Shown: piece by piece, positions 9,850-21,820 of the stretch
Numbering within the stretch: the stretch's first letter is position 1
Layout: every line of letters begins with the position of its first letter
Assembly (NCBI RefSeq): GCF_000230995.2
Contig: NC_019973.1
Coordinates: forward strand, 2,432,001-2,496,000
Direction of reading: 5' to 3'
From: Mesorhizobium australicum WSM2073
Lineage (GTDB): Bacteria > Pseudomonadota > Alphaproteobacteria > Rhizobiales > Rhizobiaceae
DNA length: 64,000 bases
Translations under genes and position numbers: made by a program
The notes under the pieces: model-generated
Told to the model about the DNA's origin: nothing
The model's input: only the letters and a program-made list of their open reading frames with translations
Database searches by the model: none

Positions 9850-10857
9850 ATGCTGCGATTCCTGCTCATGCGCATAGCGTCGGCAATCCCGGTTCTCGCT
9901 ATTTTGAGTCTCGTCACCTTTGCCATCATCCAAGCGCCGCCTGGCGATTATGCCGATTACATCCGCTCGCAGCTGATCAACCAGGGCGGAGCCTCCTTCG
10001 CGGAGGCCGACGCACAGGCCCAGGCCTATCGCGTCGAACACGGCCTCGATAAGCCGCTGCCCGTCCAGTATCTCAACTGGATCGGCGGCGTCGTCACCCG
10101 CGGCGATTTCGGCTACAGCCTCTATTACAACAAGCCGGTGGCCGAGGTCGTCGGCGAGCGCCTGCCGCGCACGCTGCTGCTCGCGCTGGTCTGCCATCTG
10201 CTCGCCTCGGTGCTCGGCATCACTTTCGGCATATGGGCCGCGACCCGGCAATACACCTGGATCGATTCCACGCTGTCGGCCATCGCCTTTCTCGGCATGA
10301 CGGTGCCGCGCTTCCTGATGGCGCTGATCATCGTCTATTTCCTGGTCTTCCAGTTCAACGTGTCGGAGATCGGCTCATTCTTCTCGCCGCAATATGGCGG
10401 CGCGCCATGGTCGTGGGCCAAATTCGTCGACCTGGTCAAGCATGTCTGGCCGGTGGTGGCGATCGCCACCTTCGGCGGCCTTGCCTACAATATGCGCGTC
10501 ATGCGCGGCAATCTGCTCGACACGCTCAACGCGCAATATGTCGAGACGGCGAGAGCCAAGGGCCTGACCGGCAGTGCCGTCGTCATGCGCCACGCCGTGC
10601 CCAATGCCTTGCATCCGCTCGTCATGTACCAGGGCGTGGTGCTGCCATACATGCTGACCGGCGAGATCGAGACGGCGATCATCTTCGCGCTGCCGACCGT
10701 CGGTCCGGCGATCGTCGGTTCGATGGCGGTCGGCGACGTCTATGTCACAGCCACCTTCATGATGGTGCTGTCGGCGACGCTGATCGTCGGCAACATCATC
10801 GCCGACATGCTGCTCGTCCTGCTCGATCCGCGCGTGCGCCAGTTCGGGGAGGGCTAG
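9850..10857 (+). CDS. agpB: Oligopeptide/alpha-galactoside ABC permease, DppB type (AgpB-like)
   Basis: This 335-residue inner-membrane permease begins with a helix at about residues 3-25 (LLMRIASAIPVLAILSLVTF), followed by the extracytoplasmic segment typical of DppB-type permeases. The EAA loop ETARAKGLTGSAVV...PNAL lies near residue 230. It partners the next permease, and its stop TAG (10855-10857) directly abuts the next ATG. With the family-5 binding protein and the double ATPase it forms a complete importer of the dipeptide/oligosaccharide class. Confidence 0.88.
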   Translation: MLRFLLMRIASAIPVLAILSLVTFAIIQAPPGDYADYIRSQLINQGGASFAEADAQAQAYRVEHGLDKPLPVQYLNWIGGVVTRGDFGYSLYYNKPVAEVVGERLPRTLLLALVCHLLASVLGITFGIWAATRQYTWIDSTLSAIAFLGMTVPRFLMALIIVYFLVFQFNVSEIGSFFSPQYGGAPWSWAKFVDLVKHVWPVVAIATFGGLAYNMRVMRGNLLDTLNAQYVETARAKGLTGSAVVMRHAVPNALHPLVMYQGVVLPYMLTGEIETAIIFALPTVGPAIVGSMAVGDVYVTATFMMVLSATLIVGNIIADMLLVLLDPRVRQFGEG

Positions 10858-11994
10858 ATGCTGGCGCGAGAGCCTTCACCACCGCCACTGCCGGCCGAGC
10901 GAGCCACAGTAGCGCCCGCACGCGGCAATGAGAGCTACATGGCGCTTGTCTGGCGCCGGCTGAAGCGCTCCTGGACCGGGATGGCTGGGCTTTGGCTGGT
11001 CGTGCTGCTGCTGGTGATGGCCGTGTTCGCCGAATTCCTGGCCCCGATGGATCCGAAGGCGACCGATGTCGGCTTCGCCCCGCCGCAGCTGCCGTCCTTC
11101 CACGACAAGGATGGTAATTTCGTCGCGCGGCCTAGGGTCTATGCGCTGGCCGATTCGGCCGATCTCGATCCGGTCACCTTCCAGCCCATCGTCGGCCCCG
11201 ACTACGACCACCCGAGGCTGCTTGGCTTCTTCGTCGAGGGCGCGCCCTACAAGCTCTTCGGGCTGATCCCGGCGAACCGGCACTTGTTCGCCTCGACGGA
11301 CGGCCAGCCGGTGCATTTCCTCGGCACCGACAAATTCGGCCGGGACGTGCTGTCGCGCGCCATCCATGGTTCGCGCGTCTCGCTGATGATCGCGCTGACG
11401 GTGGTCTTCATCATCACGGTCATCGGTACCACTGTCGGCATGGTGTCGGGCTATTTCGGCGGCCGGTTCGACGTCTGGATGCAGCGCTTCGTCGAACTGG
11501 TGCTCGCCTTCCCACAACTGCCGCTCTATCTGGCGCTGACGACGCTGATCCCTGTCACCGCGCCGACCAATGTGTTCCTCGGCTTTGTCATCATCGTCAT
11601 GTCGGCGTTGGGCTGGGCGCAGATGTCGCGCGAGGTGCGCGGCAAGACACTGGCGCTGGCGCGCATCGAATATGTGCGCGCCGCCATGGCGGTCGGCTCC
11701 ACCGACCGGCGCATCATCCTGCAGCACATCTTCCCCAATGTGATGAGCCACGTGATCGTCGCCGTGACGCTGGCCATCCCGACGGTTGTGCTGCTCGAAT
11801 CCTTCCTCGGTTTCCTCGGTTTTGCCGTCAAGCCGCCCCTGATCTCCTGGGGGCTGATGCTTCAGGACACCGCGACCTATTCCGTCATCGGTACCTATCC
11901 CTGGATCCTGTCGCCGGTCGGTTTCGTGCTGGTCACCGTCTTCGCCTTCAACGCGCTCGGCGACGGCCTGCGCGATGCCGTCGATCCGTATTGA
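10858..11994 (+). CDS. agpC: Oligopeptide/alpha-galactoside ABC permease, DppC type (AgpC-like)
   Basis: This 378-residue second permease has an N-terminal cytoplasmic tail of about 40 residues, a first helix near 42-62 (GLWLVVLLLVMAVFAEFL), and the conserved periplasmic stretch HFLGTDKFGRDVLSR seen in DppC/OppC proteins. The EAA loop (EYVRAAMAVGSTDRR) lies near residue 270. It is longer than a typical DppC (about 300) because of an insertion of about 80 residues between helix 1 and the LGTDKFGRD motif, which AgpC-type proteins may also carry. The ATG directly follows the agpB stop. Confidence 0.87.
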   Translation: MLAREPSPPPLPAERATVAPARGNESYMALVWRRLKRSWTGMAGLWLVVLLLVMAVFAEFLAPMDPKATDVGFAPPQLPSFHDKDGNFVARPRVYALADSADLDPVTFQPIVGPDYDHPRLLGFFVEGAPYKLFGLIPANRHLFASTDGQPVHFLGTDKFGRDVLSRAIHGSRVSLMIALTVVFIITVIGTTVGMVSGYFGGRFDVWMQRFVELVLAFPQLPLYLALTTLIPVTAPTNVFLGFVIIVMSALGWAQMSREVRGKTLALARIEYVRAAMAVGSTDRRIILQHIFPNVMSHVIVAVTLAIPTVVLLESFLGFLGFAVKPPLISWGLMLQDTATYSVIGTYPWILSPVGFVLVTVFAFNALGDGLRDAVDPY

Positions 11995-12004
11995 GGGGAC
12001 AGGA

Positions 12005-13672
<1,668 letters not shown>

Positions 13673-13691
13673 ACATATGCCGGAGGTTAAC

Positions 13692-15062
13692 GTGGCAAGA
13701 CATCCCAGGATCACTTTCATCGGCGCCGGCTCGACGGTGTTCATGAAGAACATCGTCGGCGACGTGCTGCAGCGCCCGGCGCTTTCGGGCGCCACGATCG
13801 CGCTGATGGACATCAATCCGCAGCGGCTGGAAGAAAGCGCCGTCGTCGTCAACAAACTGATCGCCACACTCGGCGTCAAGGCGATGGCCGAGACCTACAC
13901 GGACCAGCGCAAGGCGCTGGCGGACGCCGATTTCGTCGTCGTCGCCTTCCAGATCGGCGGCTATGAGCCCTGCACCGTCACGGATTTCGAGGTGCCGAAG
14001 ACATATGGCCTGCGCCAGACCATCGCCGATACGCTCGGCGTCGGCGGCATCATGCGCGGCCTCAGGACCGTGCCGCATCTGTGGAAGATCTGCGAGGACA
14101 TGCTTGCCGTCTGCCCGCGGGCCATCATGCTGCAATATGTCAACCCGATGGCGATCAACACCTGGGCGATCTCGGAGAAATATCCCGAGATCAGGCAGGT
14201 CGGGCTGTGCCACTCGGTGCAAGGTACGGCGATGGAACTGGCACACGATCTCGACCTTCCCTATGACGAGATCCGCTACCGCTCGGCCGGCATCAACCAT
14301 ATGGCCTTCTACCTGCAGTTCGAGCATCGCCAGCCGGACGGATCCTATCGCGACCTCTATCCCGATCTCGTGCGGGCCTATCGCGAAGGCCGCGCGCCGA
14401 AACCCGGCTGGAATCCGCGCTGTCCGAACAAGGTGCGCTATGAGATGCTGACGCGGCTGGGCTATTTCGTCACCGAGAGCTCGGAGCATTTCGCCGAATA
14501 CACGCCCTATTTCATCAAGGACGGCCGCCCCGATTTGATCGAGAAATACGGCATTCCGCTCGATGAATACCCCAAGCGCTGCGTCGAGCAGATCGAGCGT
14601 TGGAAGGACCAGGCGCAGGCCTACCGCTCGGCCCAGCGCATCGAGGTCGAAGAGTCGAAGGAATATGCCTCCTCGATCATGAATTCGGTCTGGACCGGCG
14701 AACCGTCGGTCATCTACGGCAATGTGCGCAACAATGGCTGCATCACCTCGCTGCCGCGTGATTGCGCCGCCGAAGTGCCGTGCCTGGTCGATGCGTCCGG
14801 CATCCAGCCGATCTATATAGGCGACCTGCCGCCGCAATTGACGGCGCTGATCCGCACCAACATCAACGTGCAGGAACTGACGGTGCGGGCGCTGATGAGC
14901 GAAAACCGCGAACACATCTATCACGCGGCGATGATGGATCCGCACACGGCGGCCGAGCTCGATCTCGACCAGATCTGGTCACTGGTCGACGATCTCCTGG
15001 CCGCACATGGCGACTGGCTGCCGGCCTGGGCGCGCGTCAAACGCAAGAACGAAGCCGCCTGA
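13692..15062 (+). CDS. melA: Alpha-galactosidase, GH4 family (MelA)
   Basis: This protein of about 456 residues closely resembles the enterobacterial alpha-galactosidase MelA, sharing stretches such as ITFIGAGSTVF, VVVAFQIGGYEPCTVTDFEV, GLCHSVQGTA and VIYGNVRN as I remember that sequence. The metal and catalytic residues Cys173-His174 and Asn202-His203 (GINH) are present. It would hydrolyse melibiose or raffinose-type sugars brought in by the preceding transporter. GGAGG at 13682-13686 points to the GTG at 13692 as start; an ATG at 13677 in the same frame has no good site. Convergent with yacG. Confidence 0.9.
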   Translation: MARHPRITFIGAGSTVFMKNIVGDVLQRPALSGATIALMDINPQRLEESAVVVNKLIATLGVKAMAETYTDQRKALADADFVVVAFQIGGYEPCTVTDFEVPKTYGLRQTIADTLGVGGIMRGLRTVPHLWKICEDMLAVCPRAIMLQYVNPMAINTWAISEKYPEIRQVGLCHSVQGTAMELAHDLDLPYDEIRYRSAGINHMAFYLQFEHRQPDGSYRDLYPDLVRAYREGRAPKPGWNPRCPNKVRYEMLTRLGYFVTESSEHFAEYTPYFIKDGRPDLIEKYGIPLDEYPKRCVEQIERWKDQAQAYRSAQRIEVEESKEYASSIMNSVWTGEPSVIYGNVRNNGCITSLPRDCAAEVPCLVDASGIQPIYIGDLPPQLTALIRTNINVQELTVRALMSENREHIYHAAMMDPHTAAELDLDQIWSLVDDLLAAHGDWLPAWARVKRKNEAA

Positions 15063-15073
15063 CCGGCACTGGT

Positions 15074-15271
15074 CTAGTTCGGCTCGTCGGCGTCCGGTTC
15101 TTCCTCGTCGTCGCGGGCCGAGATGACATAGGCACCCTTCAGCCAGCGGTTGAGGTCGATGTCCTTGCAGCGCGTCGAGCAGAATGGATAGGTTTCGCGC
15201 GCCGATGGCTTGCCGCATTCCGGGCACGGGCGCTTGGGCCGCAGGGGCGTGACCTTGTCGTCGAGGCTCAT
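15074..15271 (-). CDS. yacG: DNA gyrase inhibitor/zinc-binding protein YacG
   Basis: This 65-residue protein carries the four-cysteine zinc site CPECG...FCSTRC (Cys16, 19, 31, 35) followed by [13 protein letters not shown], the hallmark of YacG. E. coli YacG inhibits DNA gyrase. The acidic tail ([12 protein letters not shown]) is usual. Its ATG overlaps the maf stop by four bases (15268-15271), so it is coupled to maf at the end of the infA-maf-yacG run. Confidence 0.93.
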   Translation of the reverse strand: MSLDDKVTPLRPKRPCPECGKPSARETYPFCSTRCKDIDLNRWLKGAYVISARDDEEEPDADEPN

Positions 15272-15894
15272 GGTCGCGCGGACAACCAGTTCTGATGCGT
15301 CTTGAAACCTTCGCCCGACAGCAGCGCCACCGTCTCGTAGAGCGGCAGGCCGACAATATTGGTGTAGGAGCCGACGAGCTTGACGACGAAGGCGCCGGCC
15401 AATCCTTGCACGGCATAGCCGCCGGCCTTTCCGCGCCATTCGCCCGAGGCGACATAGGCGTCGATCTCCTCGCGCGGCAGCCGCTTGAAACGCACCCGCG
15501 TCTCGACCAGTCGCTGGCGCAGTTTGCCGCCCGGCGTGATCAGGCAGATGCCGGAATAGACCCGGTGCGAACGTCCGGACAACAGCCCGAGGCAGTTGGC
15601 CGCGTCGTCCAGCGTCTCGGCCTTGGGCAGGATGCGCCGCCCGACGGCGACCACCGTGTCGGCCGCCAGCACGAAGCTCGGCGCATGGTCCGTCTCGGAC
15701 TTCAGCGACGCGAACGCCTTCTCGGCCTTTTCCTTCGACAGCCGTTTGGCCAGCGAGCGCGGATGCTCGGCACGCAGCGGCGTTTCGTCGATATCGGCTG
15801 GCAGGATGCGGTCCGGCTCGATGCCGGCCTGCTGCAGGAGTTCGATGCGGCGCGGCGAACCCGAGGCAAGCACCAGCTTTTGCAAAATGCTCAT
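15268..15894 (-). CDS. maf: Maf-like nucleotide pyrophosphatase
   Basis: This 208-residue protein has the Maf signature at its N-terminus ([18 protein letters not shown]) and the conserved segments [28 protein letters not shown] and [10 protein letters not shown]. Maf proteins hydrolyse non-canonical or modified nucleoside triphosphates. It lies 24 bases downstream of infA and upstream of yacG on the same strand, a common Rhizobiales arrangement. Confidence 0.93.
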   Translation of the reverse strand: MSILQKLVLASGSPRRIELLQQAGIEPDRILPADIDETPLRAEHPRSLAKRLSKEKAEKAFASLKSETDHAPSFVLAADTVVAVGRRILPKAETLDDAANCLGLLSGRSHRVYSGICLITPGGKLRQRLVETRVRFKRLPREEIDAYVASGEWRGKAGGYAVQGLAGAFVVKLVGSYTNIVGLPLYETVALLSGEGFKTHQNWLSARP

Positions 15895-15918
15895 CGCTTT
15901 ACCGGCCGGGTCTTGATC

Positions 15919-16137
15919 TTACTTGAAGCGGTAGGTGATGCGGCCCTTGGTCAGGTCGTATGGCGTCATCTCGACCAGAACCTTGTCGCCGGTCAGCACG
16001 CGGATGCGGTTCTTGCGCATGCGGCCGGCGGTATGGGCGATGATCTCGTGTTCGTTTTCGAGCTTCACCCTGAACATCGCGTTGGGCAACAATTCCGTGA
16101 CGATACCCGGAAACTCGAGGACTTCTTCCTTCGGCAT
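15919..16137 (-). CDS. infA: Translation initiation factor IF-1
   Basis: This 72-residue protein is a single S1-like OB fold of normal IF-1 length: [20 protein letters not shown] and then [19 protein letters not shown] and RITYRFK. IF-1 binds the 30S A site during initiation. It lies downstream of the phosphatase and UPF0262 genes and upstream of maf. Confidence 0.97.
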   Translation of the reverse strand: MPKEEVLEFPGIVTELLPNAMFRVKLENEHEIIAHTAGRMRKNRIRVLTGDKVLVEMTPYDLTKGRITYRFK

Positions 16138-16224
16138 TCGATACCTTTGCTTGGATGGCAGTTCCAGCGCCCCGGCTGGAATTTCGGCGGAACCTATATG
16201 ATAATCTGTCGCTTGTGAACACGC

Positions 16225-16674
16225 TTAATCGCCAGGCCTCGGAACGGTGAACCGGCTGTAGATCCGGGCTTTCAGCCGCTCGCGCACGTCGCGATAGCTG
16301 GCCATGATGTGTTCGCGCGTGCCGCTGGCATCGGTCGGATCCGGCGTCGGCCAGTATTCCACCTCGACGGCAAGCGAGCGCGTGAGTTCGAGCGCGGCAT
16401 GGTGGGCCTCCGGCGCCAGTGTCACGATCAGGTCGAAATAGTCGTCCTCGAGATCGTTCAGCGTCCTTGGATGACGCTCACCCAGCGACAGCCCGTCCTC
16501 GGCAAGCACGGCATCGACGAACGGGTCGCGCTCGCCGGCGCGCACGCCGGCCGAGGCGACGAAGACGGTGGCGGGCAGCATCCGGCGCGCCAGCTGCTCG
16601 GCCATCGGCGAGCGGACGGCATTCATGCCGCACAGGAACAGAACCGAGCGGGGCAGGGCGCCGGGGGCCAGGAT
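16225..16674 (-). CDS. Low-molecular-weight protein-tyrosine-phosphatase-like/arsenate-reductase-like protein, unusual start
   Basis: The frame contains the LMW-phosphatase P-loop C-G-M-N-A-V-R-S-P-M-A-E and the C-terminal DPTDASG loop with its aspartate (WPTPDPTD). The first ATG in frame (16626) lies just after the essential P-loop cysteine, so a protein from there would be inactive. Upstream the frame stays open but has no ATG, GTG or TTG. The beta strand RSVLFLCGMN clearly precedes the loop. I placed the start at an ATC (16674-16672) that overlaps the UPF0262 stop as TGATC, giving 149 residues; CTG codons nearby (16677, 16668) are alternatives. Coupled initiation at a rare codon is inferred. 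Confidence 0.7.
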   Translation of the reverse strand: MLAPGALPRSVLFLCGMNAVRSPMAEQLARRMLPATVFVASAGVRAGERDPFVDAVLAEDGLSLGERHPRTLNDLEDDYFDLIVTLAPEAHHAALELTRSLAVEVEYWPTPDPTDASGTREHIMASYRDVRERLKARIYSRFTVPRPGD

Positions 16675-17159
16675 CAGCCCCGCCAGTGCAGCACGCAGAC
16701 CAGCGTGAACAGCCGTCGCGCCGTGTCGAAGTCGATGTCGATCTTGCCGGAGAGCCGATCCATCAGCGTCTGCGAGCCCTCATTGTGCAGGCCACGGCGG
16801 CCCATGTCGATCGCCTCGATATGGCTCGGCGTCGAGGAGCGGATGGCGTCGTAATAGCTCTCGCAGATCATGTAGTAATCCTTGACGATGCGCCTGAGCG
16901 GCGTCAGCGACAGGATGTGGGTGACGACGGCGGTGCCGTCCTCGCGCGCCACGGCAAAGACCAGGCGGGACTCGGCCAGCGACAGCTTCAGCCGGTAGGG
17001 ACCCGCACCGCTGTCGTTGACAGGCTGAAAACTATTCTCCTCGATCAGGTCGAAGATCGCCACCGCCCGCTCATGCTCGACATCGGGCGTCGAACGGCCG
17101 ATCGACTCATCGAGTTCGACATCGATCAGTTTTGCGCGGGTTTGACCGGAGCCCGTCAT
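16674..17159 (-). CDS. UPF0262 family conserved protein
   Basis: This 161-residue protein matches the UPF0262 family, which is restricted mainly to alphaproteobacteria and sits beside hisD and the LMW phosphatase. Recognisable segments are [37 protein letters not shown] [15 protein letters not shown] and [13 protein letters not shown]. The function is unknown. It lies six bases after hisD and overlaps the phosphatase start region, suggesting a hisD-UPF0262-phosphatase transcription unit. Confidence 0.9.
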   Translation of the reverse strand: MTGSGQTRAKLIDVELDESIGRSTPDVEHERAVAIFDLIEENSFQPVNDSGAGPYRLKLSLAESRLVFAVAREDGTAVVTHILSLTPLRRIVKDYYMICESYYDAIRSSTPSHIEAIDMGRRGLHNEGSQTLMDRLSGKIDIDFDTARRLFTLVCVLHWRG

Positions 17160-17165
17160 ACCCGC

Positions 17166-18458
17166 CTACATGTTCAGCCGTATGGCGACAGAGCGGCCAT
17201 GCGCGTCAAGCCCTTCCGCCTGCGCGAGTGCGATCGCCGCGGGTGCCAGCACGCGCAACTGCTCCGGTCCGAGTTTGAGGACCGAGGTGCGCTTGACAAA
17301 GTCGAGCACGGACAGGCCCGACGAGAAGCGCGCCGAGCGCGCCGTCGGCAGCACGTGATTGGAGCCGCCGACATAGTCGCCAATGACCTCGGGCGTGTGG
17401 CGACCGAGAAAAACCGCGCCCGCGTTGCGCATCTTCGCCAGGAAGCCTTCGGCATCCTCGATGGCCAGCTCGACATGTTCGGCGGCGATGCGGTCGACCA
17501 GCGGCGGCGCGGCCTCGACCGTCGCAACCAGGATGACGGCGCCGAAATCGCGCCAGCTCTGGGCCGCCGTTTCCGCGCGCGGCAGGCTCCGCAGCTGGCG
17601 TTCGACCGCCCGTTCGACCGCCTTGCCGAATGCTGGGTCGTCGGTGATCAGGATCGACTGCGCCGACACGTCATGTTCGGCCTGGGCGAGCAGATCGGCG
17701 GCGATCCAGTCCGGATCGTTGTCGCCGTCCGCCACGACGAGCACTTCGGAAGGGCCGGCGATCATGTCGATGCCGACCGTGCCGAACACCTGCCGCTTGG
17801 CTGCGGCGACATAGGCATTGCCTGGACCGACGATCTTGGCGACGGGCTTTATCGTCTGCGTACCATAGGCGAGTGCCGCGATCGCCTGCGCGCCGCCGAC
17901 GCGGTAGATTTCGGAGACGCCCGATATATCCGCCGCCACCAGCACCAGCGGGTTGACGACGCCGTGCGGTGCCGGCACGACCATGACGATGCGCTCGACG
18001 CCGGCTACCTTGGCTGGCACGGCGTTCATCAGCACCGAGCTCGGATAGCTTGCCGTGCCGCCCGGCACATAGAGCCCGACCGCCTCGATCGCCGTCCAGC
18101 GCGAGCCGAGCTCGACGCCGGCGGGATCCGTGTAGCGTTCGTCCTGAGGCTTTTGCCGCTCGTGATGGGACCGGATGCGGTCGCGTGCGAATTTCAGCGC
18201 CTCGACCGTGGCCGGATCGGCCTCGGCATAGGCGCCGGCGATGTCTTCCGCCGAGACGGCAATGCCGAGCTTGGCGAGGTCGCCTCCGCCGAATTTCCGC
18301 GTGTAGTCGATCAGTGCCGCATCGCCCTCGGCACGCACGCGCGCGATGATGTCTCGCACCACGGCGTCGACGTCGGCCGACACCTCGCGCTTGGTCGTGA
18401 GAAACGCGGCGAAACGCTGCTCGAAATCGGTGTCGGACTGGGCAAGCGTGATGGCCAT
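17166..18458 (-). CDS. hisD: Histidinol dehydrogenase
   Basis: This 430-residue zinc enzyme catalyses the last two oxidations of histidine biosynthesis, histidinol to histidine with NAD+. The length is normal. Typical motifs are YVPGGTASYPSSVLMNAVPAKVAG, the GPGNAYVAAAKRQVFGTVGIDMIAGPSE region, DLLAQAEHD and AEHVELAIED. The ATG at 18458 was chosen seven bases after the DUF2948 stop because the alternative start at 18545 would add a non-conserved 29-residue tail overlapping that gene. Confidence 0.96.
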   Translation of the reverse strand: MAITLAQSDTDFEQRFAAFLTTKREVSADVDAVVRDIIARVRAEGDAALIDYTRKFGGGDLAKLGIAVSAEDIAGAYAEADPATVEALKFARDRIRSHHERQKPQDERYTDPAGVELGSRWTAIEAVGLYVPGGTASYPSSVLMNAVPAKVAGVERIVMVVPAPHGVVNPLVLVAADISGVSEIYRVGGAQAIAALAYGTQTIKPVAKIVGPGNAYVAAAKRQVFGTVGIDMIAGPSEVLVVADGDNDPDWIAADLLAQAEHDVSAQSILITDDPAFGKAVERAVERQLRSLPRAETAAQSWRDFGAVILVATVEAAPPLVDRIAAEHVELAIEDAEGFLAKMRNAGAVFLGRHTPEVIGDYVGGSNHVLPTARSARFSSGLSVLDFVKRTSVLKLGPEQLRVLAPAAIALAQAEGLDAHGRSVAIRLNM

Positions 18459-18465
18459 CGTATGC

Positions 18466-18900
18466 TCAAGCCCTGTGGATGGGGCGCGACGTGGCTTCCC
18501 ACGCGCCGCCAATATCGGCAAGGCGGGCCTCGATGCATTCGACATCGAGCATGATCGTGCCGCCGCCCGAAAAGATCAGTTCGACGATGCCCGCGGGCTT
18601 GCTGATCTCGATAAAGCTGATCGCCAGCAAGGAGAGAATTTCGGCGGGCTTGTCGCGGGCGATACCGTTGGTCTTGGCGCCCAGCACCCGGTCGAAATGC
18701 AGCACGGCCTGCCGTCGTTCATTGTGCTGGCGAAACAGGCCGGATTTGGCCTCCCACACGAAACGGTTCATGGTCAGGACGAAGCGTTTGGCCTTGGGCA
18801 GGAATTCGAGGTCCGAGACCTTCATCACGGCGTCCTGGAGATGGGCCGAGACGATGCTCAGATCCTGGTCGTCGAGCGCGATAAGCTTGAGGGCGGTCAT
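18466..18900 (-). CDS. DUF2948 family protein
   Basis: This 144-residue protein has the DUF2948 pattern (LKLIALDDQDLSIVSAHLQDAV...LEFLPKAKRFVLTMNRF...ERRQAVLHFDRV). The family has no known function and is almost always found between murA and hisD in Rhizobiales, as here. It has no signal peptide or membrane helix and is presumably cytoplasmic. Confidence 0.9.
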   Translation of the reverse strand: MTALKLIALDDQDLSIVSAHLQDAVMKVSDLEFLPKAKRFVLTMNRFVWEAKSGLFRQHNERRQAVLHFDRVLGAKTNGIARDKPAEILSLLAISFIEISKPAGIVELIFSGGGTIMLDVECIEARLADIGGAWEATSRPIHRA

Positions 18901-18979
18901 CCGGATTTTCGACCTACAGGTTGGTTTCAGCCTCTGTTAGGCGGTCTTTCCGGCCGGTGCAACCACCCCACGACGTCCG

Positions 18980-19040
18980 CCCGAGGCATTGCCTCGGGTT
19001 TGCGCTGCGGGCAGACGGGCGGCGGCGCTATGAGCCGCCC
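18980..19040 (-). terminator. Tandem hairpins downstream of murA
   Basis: Two stable hairpins lie between murA and DUF2948: CCCGAGGC/GCCTCGGG (18980-18987 with 18991-18998, 3-nt loop) and GGGCGGC/GCCGCCC (19017-19023 with 19034-19040). In the direction of murA neither is followed by a clear U-run. They may cause partial termination or Rho-dependent ending, so the call is tentative. Confidence 0.35.
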
Positions 19041-19068
19041 TTTGCTGGAAGCTGCCGCCGTCCGACCG

Positions 19069-20361
<1,293 letters not shown>

Positions 20362-20491
20362 TGGAGACTGTCCCTCTCGGCCAGAAAAGGGCCGGTTCAA
20401 TCGTATGAGTATCGGCCCGTCTAGACCATTGACCAATTTGGTTCAAGAAATAGGATTTCGCCCACCCCGGCCTGAGAGTGGCCGATTTGAG

Positions 20492-20668
20492 TTAATCTTT
20501 CTTCATTTCCTTGGCCGCGCCGAGCCCGTCGGGCCGCTGGTCGGCCTCGCCTGTCCGGCGCGAGCGCGACTGCGCCTTGCGCTTCTGCAGGTTGGCCCGC
20601 AACTGCTCGGCGAGCCGGTTCTTGCGGGTTGTTCCGCTGTTCTTCGGTGGATTTGTCTTGTCGTTCAT
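20492..20668 (-). CDS. Small basic conserved hypothetical protein
   Basis: This 58-residue lysine/arginine-rich protein (MNDKTNPPKNSGTTRKNRLAEQLRANLQKRKAQ...) has a predicted amphipathic helix over NRLAEQLRANLQKRKAQ and a flexible tail. The ATG at 20668 has GCGGGACA upstream. Short basic proteins of this kind occur upstream of murA in Rhizobiales. I do not know a function. Confidence 0.6.
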   Translation of the reverse strand: MNDKTNPPKNSGTTRKNRLAEQLRANLQKRKAQSRSRRTGEADQRPDGLGAAKEMKKD

Positions 20669-20828
20669 TGTCCCGCCACGGCTGGCGCCCGGCCAACCCG
20701 CTTTCAGGGATAGCCAACATTGTGGCGCCGCCATGTCAATAAAAGCTATCCGGCAAAGCCATTCACAGAAGCGTTGTTCTTGGCCTTGCGCTTGCCGGTT
20801 CGATATGGCAGAAGCCCCGCCATCAGCG

Positions 20829-20903
<75 letters not shown>

Positions 20904-21067
20904 GACACCCTGCAAACAACGCCTGTGACACCGTCTTTCCGGCACGGACAGGCGATGAAGTCACGGCATGCGCTGGAATCCGTGGATTGCCCACGGCGTT
21001 GTTCCCTTTGCGCTACCGGGATGATCTAGTGCCCGTTCCCATTCCGGGCATGGGTGCCGAGGCCATA

Positions 21068-21612
21068 ATGAAGATATTCGAGGCCATCAAGAGCGATCTG
21101 TATCGCTATACGCGCAGCATCGACATCGTGACTTGTGCCGGCAGTACCTCCCGAATCGGGGCTTCAACTACATGGTCTGGCACCGGATCGCGCAGTCGGA
21201 CAATTCCGTCGTGTGCCGGACAGCCCGTCTCTTCCTCTCGCTGAAGATGAGGAAATTCGGCATACAAATCCCTGTGGAGACCAGCATCGGCCTTGGCTTT
21301 TACATCGGCCATGGCGGCCCTTGCGTGGTCCATCATACGGCAACGATCGGCAACAACTGCAATATATCCCAGTATGTGACGATCGGGGCGACGCTCGGCA
21401 AATCCGCGTCGATAGGGGACGAGGTCTATATCGGCCCAAACGTGTGCATCGTAGAGGAGGTCACGATCGGCAGCCGCTCGCTTATCGGCGCGGGCGCCGT
21501 TGTCACCAGGAATATTCCGGCGGGGAGCACCGCGGTCGGCGTCCCCGCGAGGCCGACCGACAAGGCGCGGCAGCACAATTTCATCACCAATCGATGGCTG
21601 CCGGCAATGTGA
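21068..21612 (+). pseudogene. Serine-acetyltransferase-like hexapeptide acyltransferase, single-base frameshift
   Basis: The product would be a left-handed beta-helix acyltransferase: the repeat region IGLGFYIGHGGPCVVHHTATIG, NCNISQYVTIG, SIGDEVYIGPNVCIVEEVTIG, SLIGAGAVVTRNIP is intact and shows the usual catalytic His. The N-terminal part MKIFEAIKSDLYRYTRSIDIVT starts at the ATG at 21068 (GAGG at 21059-21062) in one frame, while CRQYLPNRGFNYMVWHRIAQS continues in another; the switch lies near 21131-21136 and fits loss of one base. A TTG at 21133 with no SD could restart a 159-residue protein. It may be a true mutation, a sequencing error, or recoding. Confidence 0.65.
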
Positions 21613-21820
21613 ACAGGCCTATGGCGCTTGCCGGTGGCGCGCCCTCATCGGTCGAACGCATGCTCGGCATGACACGATTCGTTAACCAAGATGCTGTTCT
21701 TCGACATGTCGGGTTGTCGGACGGCTGCCTGTCCGGCTGGTTAAGTCATTGCCGGGGAGAGTGCCGAACGAAAGCTCCTCATCTGAGCGAAGACGTCAAA
21801 TCGCCTGAAACAGGAACGAT

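Noticed and set aside
8130..9929. A 599-residue reading frame on the minus strand opposite the agpA-like gene
   Set aside because: It is a mirror frame caused by high GC and codon bias. The composition is unlike a folded protein, there is no SD, and it lies entirely over a well-supported gene. Other long antisense frames (12260-13879, 13647-14945, 31657-32883, 45615-47066) were dropped for the same reason.
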